Below are positions 1 through 6,439 of a stretch of 6,884 nucleotides of DNA, piece by piece. The position numbers were made by a program, and so were the translations under genes. Location: assembly GCA_017471085.1 (NCBI GenBank), contig JAFUWW010000105.1, positions 1 through 6,884 on the forward strand. Reading direction: 5' to 3'. Within the stretch, counting starts at the first letter, position 1, and every line of letters begins with the position of its first letter. The DNA is from Bacteroidales bacterium. Its GTDB lineage: Bacteria; Bacteroidota; Bacteroidia; Bacteroidales; UBA932. Below the pieces are notes generated by a model that saw only the letters and a list, made by a program, of their open reading frames with translations, did no database searches and was not told where the DNA came from.

Positions 1-355
1 CAGCTCATTTTCAGCAACATGCAGCAAACCCGGTGGCAATCACACGGTTTCGATTGCACCTTTGCCGTCAGCCTTTTCACAACCAGCTCATTTTCAGCAA
101 CATGCAGCAACCCCGGTGGCAATCACACGGTTTTGGGTGCACCTTTGCCATCGGCCTTCTCACAACCAACTCATTTCCAGCAACATGCAACAAACCCGGT
201 GGCAATCACACGGTTTTGGGTGCACCTTCGCCATCGGCCTTCTCACAACCAACTTATTTTCAGCCACATACAGCGTACTTGGTGGCAATCGTATGGTCTA
301 TGGTGCACCTTTGCCATCGGCCTTTGCACGGTATGCATCGGCCTTGCATCAACAC
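1..355. repeat. Tandem array of four 83-bp units with a decayed tail
   Basis: Four head-to-tail units begin at 1, 84, 167 and 250, each exactly 83 bp. By eye, units 1 and 2 differ at about 7 positions, units 2 and 3 at about 5, and units 3 and 4 at about 21. After 332 a fragment of the unit's end recurs (CATCGGCCTT, near 336-345), so the array decays toward glyA. It starts in register at base 1 and probably continues to the left. Units 2-4 contain the palindrome GGTGCACC (136-143, 219-226, 302-309). Each unit can also form a stem between CCGGTGGCAA-like and TTGCCATCGG-like arms (30-71, 113-154, 196-237, 279-320). All three plus frames are open, but 83 is not a multiple of 3, so each frame reads the unit differently every time. 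I therefore do not call a protein here. The function is unknown, and no other gene is visible in positions 1-428. Confidence 0.93.
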
Positions 356-357
356 AT

Positions 358-389
358 AAAAAGAGAGTGATCCAAGTTGGTCACTCTCT
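358..389 (-). terminator. Rho-independent terminator of glyA
   Basis: AGAGAGTGA at 362-370 and TCACTCTCT at 381-389 form a perfect 9-bp stem around a 10-nt loop. Read on the minus strand, the stem is followed directly by a run of T (362 down to 358, the first T belonging to the stem). That is the layout of an intrinsic terminator for a leftward transcript. It lies about 40 nt beyond the glyA stop codon at 429. It also separates glyA from the repeat array. No equivalent T run follows the stem on the plus strand, so termination should be directional. Confidence 0.8.
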
Positions 390-428
390 GATAAATAGCT
401 GTTTATAAATGCTTTTCGATGGGCGGAA

Positions 429-1772
429 TCAGTAATGGTTGAGGGGACGGCCGGAGGTCATCATGTGTACCTTGCGCTTTACCTCGTCCAGGATCAGTTT
501 GTGGGCGATGCGCTCGGCTGTCTGCTTCTCGTCCGGCTCCTTGGCTGCAAGGGCGGCGGCATGGGTGTTGGCCGACGCGAGCACCTGGTCGATCAGGTCC
601 ACGATGAAGAGCATGTCTTTCTCTTCAAAGCCGCGGGAGGTGATGGCGGGCGTGCCGATTCTGAGACCGCTGGTGGCGAAGGCGCTGCGGCTGTCGAACG
701 GGACCATGTTCTTGTTCACGGTGATATCGGCCCGGCCCAGTTCCTTCTCTGCCATGCGGCCGGTGAGATCCGGGAATTTGGTGCGGAGGTCGATGAGCAT
801 CAGGTGGTTGTCCGTGCCGCCGGAGATGACTTTGTAGCCCCTGTTCAGGAATTCCTGGCACATGGTGGCGGCGTTGGCCATCACCTGCTTCTGGTAGGCT
901 TTGTATTCCGGCTGGGCGGCTTCGAAGAAAGCCACGGCCTTGGCGGCGATCACATGCTCCAGCGGACCGCCCTGGATGCCCGGGAAGACGCTGGAATTGA
1001 GGATGGCGCTCATCTTCTTGATTTCGCCCTTCGGGGTGGTGAGGCCCCAGGGATTGTCGAAGTCCTTGCCCATGAGGATGATGCCGCCGCGGGGACCGCG
1101 GAGGGTCTTGTGGGTGGTGGAAGTGACGATGTGGGCGTATTTTACAGGATTCTTGAGGAGGCCTGCGGCGATGAGGCCGGCGGTGTGGGCCATGTCAATC
1201 CAGAGGATGGCGCCCACCTTGTCGGCGATGGCTCTCATGCGCTCATAGTCCCATTCGCGGGAATAGGCCGATGCGCCGCCGATGATGAGCTTGGGCTTGC
1301 ACTCGAGGGCTTTGCGCTCCATCTCGTCGTAGTCTACCCGGCCGGTCTCCGGATTGAGCCCGTAGGCGACCGGATGGTACAGAATACCGGAGGCATTCAC
1401 GGGGGAACCATGGGTGAGGTGGCCGCCCATGGAGAGGTCCAGGCCCATGAAGGTGTCGCCGGGACGGAGGATGGCCATGGTGACGGCCATGTTGGCCTGT
1501 GCACCGGAATGGGGCTGCACATTGGCGTATTCCGCATCGTACAGGGCGCAGAGGCGGTCGATGGCCAGCTGCTCGATCTGGTCCACTACTTCGCAGCCGC
1601 CGTAATAGCGTTTGCCGGGATACCCTTCCGCATATTTGTTGGTGCAGATGGAGCCCATGGCTTCCATTACCTGGTCGGAGACGTAATTCTCGGAGGCGAT
1701 CAGTTCCAGGCCGGAGGACTGGCGCTCGTGCTCTTTCTTGATTAAGTCAAAAACTTGTAAATCCTGTTTCAT
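429..1772 (-). CDS. glyA: Serine hydroxymethyltransferase
   Basis: This cytosolic PLP enzyme interconverts serine plus tetrahydrofolate with glycine plus 5,10-methylene-tetrahydrofolate, and is the main source of one-carbon units. The protein is 447 aa. Visible family signatures are ELIASENY (23-30), YPGKRYYGG (51-59), HSGAQAN (88-94), WIDMAHTAG (191-199, with Asp193 and His196 near the cofactor), [11 protein letters not shown] (220-230, with Lys222 as the expected Schiff-base lysine) and GLRIGTPA (369-376, with Arg371 as the expected carboxylate-binding arginine). I chose the ATG at 1772. An in-frame GTG at 1799 would add nine residues (MEVTLTFNF) that are unlike the family N-terminus. The end, about GRPLNHY, appears some 20 residues longer than I expect for many bacterial forms. 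The gene is transcribed alone, diverges from the RNA methyltransferase gene and ends at a strong terminator. It is metabolically linked to the serC-serA operon downstream of its divergent neighbour. Confidence 0.97.
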   Translation of the reverse strand: MKQDLQVFDLIKKEHERQSSGLELIASENYVSDQVMEAMGSICTNKYAEGYPGKRYYGGCEVVDQIEQLAIDRLCALYDAEYANVQPHSGAQANMAVTMAILRPGDTFMGLDLSMGGHLTHGSPVNASGILYHPVAYGLNPETGRVDYDEMERKALECKPKLIIGGASAYSREWDYERMRAIADKVGAILWIDMAHTAGLIAAGLLKNPVKYAHIVTSTTHKTLRGPRGGIILMGKDFDNPWGLTTPKGEIKKMSAILNSSVFPGIQGGPLEHVIAAKAVAFFEAAQPEYKAYQKQVMANAATMCQEFLNRGYKVISGGTDNHLMLIDLRTKFPDLTGRMAEKELGRADITVNKNMVPFDSRSAFATSGLRIGTPAITSRGFEEKDMLFIVDLIDQVLASANTHAAALAAKEPDEKQTAERIAHKLILDEVKRKVHMMTSGRPLNHY

Positions 1773-1798
1773 GAAATTAAATGTTAACGTTACCTCCA

Positions 1799-1825
1799 CC
1801 CGAAACCCCTCGCCCGGGGGCAGGG
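1799..1825 (-). promoter_or_regulatory. Possible structured leader of glyA mRNA
   Basis: If glyA starts from the TATATTTG box at 1858-1865, its leader is about 80 nt long. It contains a very GC-rich block that can fold in two steps. The inner stem pairs 1806-1809 with 1817-1820 (CCCC/GGGG, 7-nt loop). The outer stem pairs 1799-1801 with 1823-1825 (CCC/GGG). I do not recognise a known riboswitch class. A GGAGG follows on the minus strand, but it lies about 19 nt from the chosen ATG, too far for a normal ribosome binding site. The stems are short and may be chance. Confidence 0.25.
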
Positions 1826-1857
1826 ACTTGTTGGCTTGAATAGCATGTTACACGTTT

Positions 1858-1865
1858 CAAATATA
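1858..1865 (-). promoter_or_regulatory. Promoter -7 box for glyA
   Basis: The minus strand reads TATATTTG, an exact match to the Bacteroidetes -7 consensus TAnnTTTG. It lies 85 bp upstream of the glyA ATG at 1772 and predicts a transcript start near 1850-1853. No good TTTG-like -33 element is seen at the usual spacing, so the call rests on the -7 box and the position. Confidence 0.6.
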
Positions 1866-1887
1866 CAAAAAATATTCGGAAATGATT

Positions 1888-1895
1888 TATCTTTG
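1888..1895 (+). promoter_or_regulatory. Promoter -7 box for the RNA methyltransferase gene
   Basis: TATCTTTG matches TAnnTTTG and ends only 5 nt before the ATG at 1901, so the predicted transcript would be leaderless or nearly so. The box lies 22 bp from the glyA -7 box on the other strand, so the two polymerase footprints should overlap. A -33 match is not evident. Confidence 0.6.
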
Positions 1896-1900
1896 CAGGT

Positions 1901-2428
1901 ATGAAAGACAGAAAACTTCTGAATATGGAACTGGGCCGTCTTTCTCCGGAGGCTTACCAGGAGAAGGAGCCAAGCGGTATTGTGCTGATACTGGATAATA
2001 TACGCAGCGCACATAATACGGGATCGGCATTCCGGACGGGCGATGCCTTCGGGGTTGACAAGGTCTTTCTGGGCGGCATCTGTCCGGTTCCTCCTTCGCC
2101 GGAACTACGCAAGGTGGCCCTGGGTGCGGAGGAAGTGGTGCCTTTCGAACACGTGGAGGACGTGCCCGCCCTGGTAAGTCGCCTCCGCTCCGAAGGTTAC
2201 ACCGTGGTGGCCGTGGAGCAGACCGTCCACTCCGTCAAACTGAATACCTTCCGCCGGGAACCCGGCAGAAGGTATGCTCTGGTCTTCGGAAATGAAGTGG
2301 AAGGAGTGCAGCAGTCCGTGGTGGACGCGTGCGACTTCTCGCTGGAAATTCCCCAGCAGGGCACCAAGCACTCGCTCAATGTCTCGGTGAGCATCGGCGT
2401 GGTGCTCTGGGCCTTCTGCGGATTCTAA
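1901..2428 (+). CDS. SpoU/TrmH-family RNA 2'-O-ribose methyltransferase
   Basis: The 175-aa protein is a compact SPOUT-class methyltransferase that would use S-adenosylmethionine to methylate a ribose 2'-OH in tRNA or rRNA. The three SpoU motifs are in order. Motif 1 is LDNIRSAHNTGSAFRTGDAFG (about 31-51), with Asn39, Gly41 and the conserved Arg45. Motif 2 is LVFGNEVEGV (127-136), and motif 3 is IPQQGTKHSLNVSVS (150-164), the part that forms the knotted SAM site. Only a short N-terminal segment precedes the domain, and the L30e-like substrate-binding extension of RlmB-type enzymes is absent. The RNA target cannot be assigned from sequence. The ATG at 1901 is favoured because it directly follows a good -7 box; the next Met is codon 9. 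The gene diverges from glyA, and its stop codon overlaps the stop of the DUF1015 gene. Confidence 0.93.
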   Translation: MKDRKLLNMELGRLSPEAYQEKEPSGIVLILDNIRSAHNTGSAFRTGDAFGVDKVFLGGICPVPPSPELRKVALGAEEVVPFEHVEDVPALVSRLRSEGYTVVAVEQTVHSVKLNTFRREPGRRYALVFGNEVEGVQQSVVDACDFSLEIPQQGTKHSLNVSVSIGVVLWAFCGF

Positions 2429-3687
2429 GCCAGGCTGTGGATGGCCAGGCCGCTCCGGAGTTTGGGTTCGAACCAGGTGGTCTTCGGCGGCATGATATTG
2501 CCGGTATCGGCAATACGGATAAGCTGCTGCATGGAAACGGGATAAAGGGCGAAAGCCACCTTCATCTCGCCAGAATCCACGCGGCGGGCCAGTTCGCCGA
2601 GACCGCGGATGCCGCCCACGAAGTCGATGCGCTTGTCTGTACGCAGATCCTTGATTCCCAGTAGTTTGTCAAGCACCAGGTTGCTCAGGATGGTGACGTC
2701 CAGCACGCCGATGGGGTCTTCGTCGTTGAAGCGGCCCGGCTTGGCGGTGAGGCTGTACCAGTTCTGTCCCAGATACATGGAGAAGTTGTGAAGGCCGGCG
2801 GGTGCGTACGGCTTGGCCGGACGGCCGCAGCGCGGCTTGGTGGCCAGGGATACCTCGAAGTCTTCTTCCAGCGCTTTCAGCAGCCCCTCTTCGGTAAAAC
2901 CGTTCAGGTCTTTCACCACGCGGTTGTAGTCGATGATGGCAAGCTGGGTTTCCGGGAAACAGACGGCCATGAAGTAGTTGTACTCTTCGTCTCCGGTATG
3001 GTTCGGGTTCTGCGCCTTCTTTTCAGCGCCCACGCGGGCGGCGGCAGCGGTGCGGTGGTGACCGTCGGCCACATAGAAGGCATCGACCCGGGTGGTGAAC
3101 AGTTCCGTGATGCGGGCGATTACGGCGTCGTCGTCGATGACCCAGAAGGTGTGGGTGAAGTTGTTCTCGTCCTTGAACTTGTACTCGGGCTTTCCGGCTG
3201 CTGCGGCTGCCACGATGGCGTTCAGCTCCTCGTTGTCCTTGTAAGCGAAGAAAACCGGTTCGATGTTGGCGTTCTGGATGCGGACGTGCACCATGCGGTC
3301 GTCTTCCTTGTCCTTGCGGGTGAGTTCGTGCTTCTTGATGATGCCCTCGGCGTAGTCGTCGGTGTGGGCGCAGAGCACCAGGCCGTACTGGGTGCGTTTT
3401 CCCATGGTCTGGGCGTAGACATAGTACTTGGGTTTGTCGTCCTGTACCAGCCAGCCTTTCTCTTTCCAGGTCTTGAAGTTCTCCACGGCCTTGTCGTAGG
3501 TGCGCTGCTCGTGCTCACCGGCGATGGGGGTGAAGTCGATTTCCGGCTTGGTGATGTGCAGGAGGCTCTTTTCACCGGCCATGGCCAGGGCCTCTTCAGA
3601 GTTGAGGACATCGTACGGGGGAGCGGCAACTTCCGTTACCAGATCCTTGGGCGGGCGGATGGCCGCAAAAGGTTTTACTCTTACCAT
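2425..3687 (-). CDS. DUF1015 (COG4198) family protein, third gene of the serine operon
   Basis: This 420-aa soluble protein matches the DUF1015 family over its whole length. Recognisable segments are the N-terminal VRVKPFAAIRPP followed by AAPPYDVLN (2-29), KHELTRKDKEDDR (119-131), VADGHHRTAAA (206-216) and the C-terminal MPPKTTWFEPKLRSGL (399-414). No signal peptide or membrane segment is seen. The function is not established from the sequence. DGHHR (208-212) recalls the phosphoryl-handling motifs of the ParB/sulfiredoxin fold, which also includes free-serine kinases such as SbnI and archaeal SerK; that link is my inference. The ATG at 3687 is 2 nt after the serA stop, so the gene is almost certainly cotranscribed and translationally coupled with serA. 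This placement argues for a role in serine or phosphoserine metabolism. Its stop overlaps that of the convergent methyltransferase gene, leaving no room for a terminator between them. Confidence 0.92.
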   Translation of the reverse strand: MVRVKPFAAIRPPKDLVTEVAAPPYDVLNSEEALAMAGEKSLLHITKPEIDFTPIAGEHEQRTYDKAVENFKTWKEKGWLVQDDKPKYYVYAQTMGKRTQYGLVLCAHTDDYAEGIIKKHELTRKDKEDDRMVHVRIQNANIEPVFFAYKDNEELNAIVAAAAAGKPEYKFKDENNFTHTFWVIDDDAVIARITELFTTRVDAFYVADGHHRTAAAARVGAEKKAQNPNHTGDEEYNYFMAVCFPETQLAIIDYNRVVKDLNGFTEEGLLKALEEDFEVSLATKPRCGRPAKPYAPAGLHNFSMYLGQNWYSLTAKPGRFNDEDPIGVLDVTILSNLVLDKLLGIKDLRTDKRIDFVGGIRGLGELARRVDSGEMKVAFALYPVSMQQLIRIADTGNIMPPKTTWFEPKLRSGLAIHSLA

Positions 3688-3689
3688 AA

Positions 3690-4610
3690 CTATTTGTTGA
3701 CTTGGAATTTACGGTTTCCGGTAGCGAAGAAGTCCACAATCTGGCGGGCGGCGGCGAGGCCGGCGTTCACATTGGCTTCCTTGGTCTGGGCGCCCATCTT
3801 CTTGGGCGTGGCGAATACACGGAGGCCGAAGTTCTTGGTGAGCTTGTCGTAATTGTCGGGCATCACGTCGGCCACATATTTGAGGTCTTCCCTTTCCGAA
3901 AGGGCGCGGAAAAGACCTTCTTCATCGATCACTTCCTTGCGGGCGGTGTTCACGAGGGTGGCACCCTTGGGCATGTGGGAGATGAGGTCGTAGCCGATGC
4001 TGCCGATGGTGGAAGGAAGGGCGGGGATGTGGATGGATAGATAGTCCGAATTGGCATAGAGTTCCTCTACGGAGTGTACCGGGGCGGCCCCGCCGGCGAC
4101 AATCTGTTCGTCGGTGAGGAACGGGTCCAGGGCGCAGATTTCCATGCCCAGGGCTTTGGCTTTCTGCCCTACCAGGCGGCCTACGTTGCCATAGGCCTGG
4201 ACGCCCAGGCGCTTGCCCTGAAGTTCGCTGCCCGTCGCCGGGGTGAACTGGGTGCGGGCCATGAAGATCATCAGGCCGAGGGCGAGTTCCGCCACGGCGT
4301 TGGAGTTCTGGCCGGGGGTGTTCATCACCACGATGCCACGGGCGGTGGCGGCGGCGAGGTCTACATTGTCGAAACCGGCGCCGGCACGCACCACGATCTT
4401 TAATTCCGGTGCGGCCGCCATCACTTCCTCCGTTACTTTGTCGGAGCGGATAATGAGGGCTTCGGTATCGGCCACGGCGGCGACGAGGGCTTCCTGGCTG
4501 GCATAATTCTCTAATTTTTCCACCTCATGACCGGCTTCGGTAAGGATGGAGACGATGCCTTCCACTGCCTTGGCGGCAAAGGGCTTCTGGGTTGCTAACA
4601 GTACTTTCAT
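3690..4610 (-). CDS. serA: D-3-phosphoglycerate dehydrogenase, short form without ACT domain
   Basis: It would oxidise 3-phosphoglycerate to 3-phosphohydroxypyruvate with NAD, the first step of phosphorylated serine synthesis. The protein is 306 aa. It has an N-terminal substrate-domain strand (MKVLLAT), [10 protein letters not shown] (75-84), the linker [18 protein letters not shown] (97-114), a Rossmann nucleotide loop AYGNVG (139-144) with Ala in place of the first Gly, and Asp162 after the second strand, which favours NAD. The catalytic Arg is at NTARKEV (Arg224). The usual TPHxGG is replaced by TPKKMGA, so Lys270 stands where the catalytic His normally is, and the usual catalytic Glu near 253 appears to be Asn. 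I recall the same TPKKMGA motif in other Bacteroidetes SerA and a His-to-Lys change in the Entamoeba enzyme. No C-terminal ACT domain is present, so classical serine feedback through ACT is not expected. The start overlaps the serC stop by 4 nt (ATGA). Confidence 0.93.
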   Translation of the reverse strand: MKVLLATQKPFAAKAVEGIVSILTEAGHEVEKLENYASQEALVAAVADTEALIIRSDKVTEEVMAAAPELKIVVRAGAGFDNVDLAAATARGIVVMNTPGQNSNAVAELALGLMIFMARTQFTPATGSELQGKRLGVQAYGNVGRLVGQKAKALGMEICALDPFLTDEQIVAGGAAPVHSVEELYANSDYLSIHIPALPSTIGSIGYDLISHMPKGATLVNTARKEVIDEEGLFRALSEREDLKYVADVMPDNYDKLTKNFGLRVFATPKKMGAQTKEANVNAGLAAARQIVDFFATGNRKFQVNK

Positions 4611-5683
4611 TTTTTCAGCGATTCAAATTCTTTCATGCAGTCTACCAGGGCCTGGACATCCTCGATGGGGCAGGCATTGTACAGGGAGGCGCGGAATCCG
4701 CCTACGCTGCGGTGGCCCTTGATGCCCACCATGCCGCGTTCCTTGGCGAAGGCCATGAACTCGTCCTGCAGGTCTTCCTTGCCGGGGGCCATCACGAAGC
4801 ACACGTTCATCAGCGAACGGTCTTCCTTGGCGGCGGTGCCCACGAACAGGCTGTTGCGGTCGATTTCATCGTACAGGAGGGCGGCCTTCTTCTTGTTGAT
4901 TTCGTAGATGGCTTCCACGCCGCCGATGCCCTTGAGCCACTTGAGGGTCTCGTTCATCACGAAGATGGCGAACACGGGCGGAGTGTTGAACATGGAGAGC
5001 TTGTCGATATGGGTGCGGTAGTCCAGCATGGTAGGGATGTAGCGGGTCACGCGGCCGAGGGAATCCTTGCGGATGATGGCGAAGATGACGCCGGCAGGGC
5101 CTACGTTCTTCTGGGCGCCGCCGTAGATGAGGTCGTATTTGGAAACATCCACCGGACGGGACATGATGTCGGACGACATGTCGGCGATCAACGGGCAGGG
5201 GCAGTCGATGTCTTCGTGGATTTCCGTACCGTAGATGGTGTTGTTGGTGGTGATGTGGAGATAGTCCAGATCGGCAGGAATCTCGAATCCCTTGGGGATA
5301 TAGGTGTAATTCTTGTCCTTGGAGCAGGCGATGGCGTAGGCTTCGCCGATGCCTTGGGCTTCCTTGAGGGCCTTGTGCGCCCAGACGCCGGTGTCCAGGT
5401 AGGCCGCTTTCTTCTCCAGGTAGTTCATGGCCACATAGAGGAACTGCAGGGAGGCGCCGCCGCCGAGGAACACGACCTCGTGGGTGTCCGGAATGTGGAG
5501 GAGTTCCTTCCAGAGGGCGCGGCATTCATCCATGACGGCGTCCCACTCTTTGGTGCGATGGGAGATGGAAATGACGGGAATGCCCGTTCCGGCGAAGTCT
5601 GTGAGGGCTTCCTTGGCCTTTTCGATGGCTACCTGGGGCAGCACGCAGGGGCCTGCATTGAATACATGAACTTTCTTAGACAT
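4607..5683 (-). CDS. serC: Phosphoserine aminotransferase
   Basis: This PLP-dependent enzyme transfers the amino group of glutamate to 3-phosphohydroxypyruvate to give phosphoserine. Many SerC enzymes also act in PLP synthesis on 3-hydroxy-4-phosphohydroxythreonine. The 358-aa length is normal for the family. Signatures are [10 protein letters not shown] at the N-terminus (7-16), [10 protein letters not shown] (38-47), [10 protein letters not shown] (72-81), IADMSSD (166-172, with Asp168 expected to contact the pyridine nitrogen), [12 protein letters not shown] (187-198, with Lys192 as the Schiff-base lysine) and [14 protein letters not shown] near the C-terminus, which binds substrate phosphate and carboxylate. 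It is the first gene of the serC-serA-DUF1015 operon and overlaps serA by 4 nt. The ATG at 5683 gives the canonical [12 protein letters not shown] start. A candidate promoter lies about 45 nt upstream. Confidence 0.97.
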   Translation of the reverse strand: MSKKVHVFNAGPCVLPQVAIEKAKEALTDFAGTGIPVISISHRTKEWDAVMDECRALWKELLHIPDTHEVVFLGGGASLQFLYVAMNYLEKKAAYLDTGVWAHKALKEAQGIGEAYAIACSKDKNYTYIPKGFEIPADLDYLHITTNNTIYGTEIHEDIDCPCPLIADMSSDIMSRPVDVSKYDLIYGGAQKNVGPAGVIFAIIRKDSLGRVTRYIPTMLDYRTHIDKLSMFNTPPVFAIFVMNETLKWLKGIGGVEAIYEINKKKAALLYDEIDRNSLFVGTAAKEDRSLMNVCFVMAPGKEDLQDEFMAFAKERGMVGIKGHRSVGGFRASLYNACPIEDVQALVDCMKEFESLKK

Positions 5684-5727
5684 AGTGTTATGGGTTATTT
5701 GTTATAATTAGTTACTGTATTGGGCTA

Positions 5728-5735
5728 TAAAGATA
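5728..5735 (-). promoter_or_regulatory. Candidate promoter -7 box for serC-serA-DUF1015
   Basis: The minus strand reads TATCTTTA, 7 of 8 against TAnnTTTG, in an AT-rich 72-bp gap. A TTTA sequence (5760-5757) lies 21 bp upstream as a weak -33 element. Transcription would start near 5720, giving a leader of roughly 40 nt. There is no clear terminator between yigZ and serC, so readthrough from yigZ is also possible. Confidence 0.5.
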
Positions 5736-5755
5736 GAAATTATAATCAATAAAAC

Positions 5756-6355
5756 CTAAATTTCTTCCAATTTTACAGTGTTTTCCAATTTTTTTCTAAA
5801 AGTGTCCAGGGACGTCAGCCTTACGCGCGTCTCCAGGGAGCACTGCACACCGAAATCCTGCGCCCGCTGGGGAAGGCCCATCTCCTTGAGCACCTTCATC
5901 ACGTCGTTCATGGAGCCGTAGTCGAACGTGAGGCGCAGCCATACTCCGGCAATCTTTTCCACCACGGTCGCATGGGCGATGGCATCGGCCGTAGAGGTTT
6001 TATAGGCCCTGATGAGCCCGGGAATCCCCAGTTTGATGCCGCCGAAGTAGCGGACCACCACCACCAGGATGTCGCTGAGACCGGCGGAATCTATCTGGCC
6101 CAGGATGGGGCGGCCGGCGCTGCCCGAGGGTTCGCCGTCGTCGCTGGAGCGGAAGATATCCCCCTTGCAGCCAAGCCGGTAGGCGTAGCAGTGGTGCCGG
6201 GCATCGTGGTATTCTTTCCGGAGCCCCGCCACGATCTCCTTCACCTGCTCTTCCGTCTCCACCGGATAGGCCAGGGCGATGAAGCGGGAACCGTTGTCCT
6301 TGAAAAGGCCTTCGGAGGGGGCGGCGATGCTGGAATATGCGTCGAAAAGTTCCAT
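5756..6355 (-). CDS. yigZ: YigZ/IMPACT (UPF0029) family protein
   Basis: The 199-aa protein matches YigZ, of about 200 aa in E. coli. Its N-terminal UPF0029/IMPACT domain includes SRFIALAYPV (23-32), ARHHCYAYRLG (52-62), the family hallmark SSDDGEPSGSAGRPIL (70-85) and LVVVVRYFGGIKLG (97-110). A smaller ferredoxin-like DUF1949 domain follows (about 139-195). Eukaryotic IMPACT regulates the kinase GCN2. The bacterial role is not settled; nucleic-acid binding and a link to translation have been suggested for the fold. I chose the ATG at 6355 because it lies 5 nt behind a good promoter -7 box. The upstream in-frame codon at 6391 is a TTG, and starting there would include the promoter. The gene is divergent from the rightmost gene and leads into the serine operon across a 72-bp gap. 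Confidence 0.93.
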   Translation of the reverse strand: MELFDAYSSIAAPSEGLFKDNGSRFIALAYPVETEEQVKEIVAGLRKEYHDARHHCYAYRLGCKGDIFRSSDDGEPSGSAGRPILGQIDSAGLSDILVVVVRYFGGIKLGIPGLIRAYKTSTADAIAHATVVEKIAGVWLRLTFDYGSMNDVMKVLKEMGLPQRAQDFGVQCSLETRVRLTSLDTFRKKLENTVKLEEI

Positions 6356-6360
6356 TGGTA

Positions 6361-6392
6361 CGAATGTAGTGTTTTTTGCAGAAAATTGCAAT
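6361..6392 (-). promoter_or_regulatory. Promoter of yigZ
   Basis: On the minus strand ATTG (6392-6389), a 20-bp spacer and TACATTCG (6368-6361) fit the Bacteroidetes TTTG-N(19-21)-TAnnTTTG pattern with one change in each box. Only 5 nt separate the -7 box from the yigZ ATG, so the transcript should have little or no leader. The -33 element is half of the palindrome ATTGCAAT, whose other half can serve the divergent promoter. Confidence 0.6.
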
Positions 6393-6418
6393 TGAACCGG
6401 AAAAAAGCACTATATTTG
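6385..6418 (+). promoter_or_regulatory. Promoter of the rightmost gene
   Basis: TATATTTG at 6411-6418 is an exact match to TAnnTTTG, and ATTG at 6385-6388 lies 22 bp upstream as a weak -33 element at slightly long spacing. The ATG follows at 6440, so the leader would be about 15-18 nt. Confidence 0.65.
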
Positions 6419-6439
6419 GGTCCGCAAAACGAACCTTAT

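Noticed and set aside
1..355. CRISPR array or integron attC array
   Set aside because: There are no unique spacers between short repeats, the units are contiguous, and there are no cassette genes or paired attC core sites.
19..408. Small protein genes in the repeat region
   Set aside because: Three overlapping frames are equally open because one stop-free 83-bp unit was duplicated; the non-triplet period gives no consistent peptide repeat and no promoter is evident.
435..1745. A 436-codon open frame on the plus strand opposite glyA
   Set aside because: It mirrors a well-supported glyA frame; its protein is low-complexity, rich in Gly, Val, His, Asp and Glu, as expected from the complement of GC-rich codons.
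1773..1799. Upstream GTG start for glyA at 1799
   Set aside because: It adds nine residues unlike the SHMT N-terminus, while the ATG at 1772 gives the expected beginning.
2788..3852. A 354-codon plus-strand frame opposite the DUF1015 and serA genes
   Set aside because: It spans two real antisense genes, has a biased Val/Gly/His-rich composition and matches no family I recognise.
4592..5707. A 371-codon plus-strand frame opposite serC
   Set aside because: It is a compositional shadow of serC with the same biased residues; serC shows full family motifs.
6356..6391. Upstream TTG start for yigZ at 6391
   Set aside because: It would place the promoter -7 box and predicted transcript start inside the coding sequence; the ATG at 6355 fits family length.
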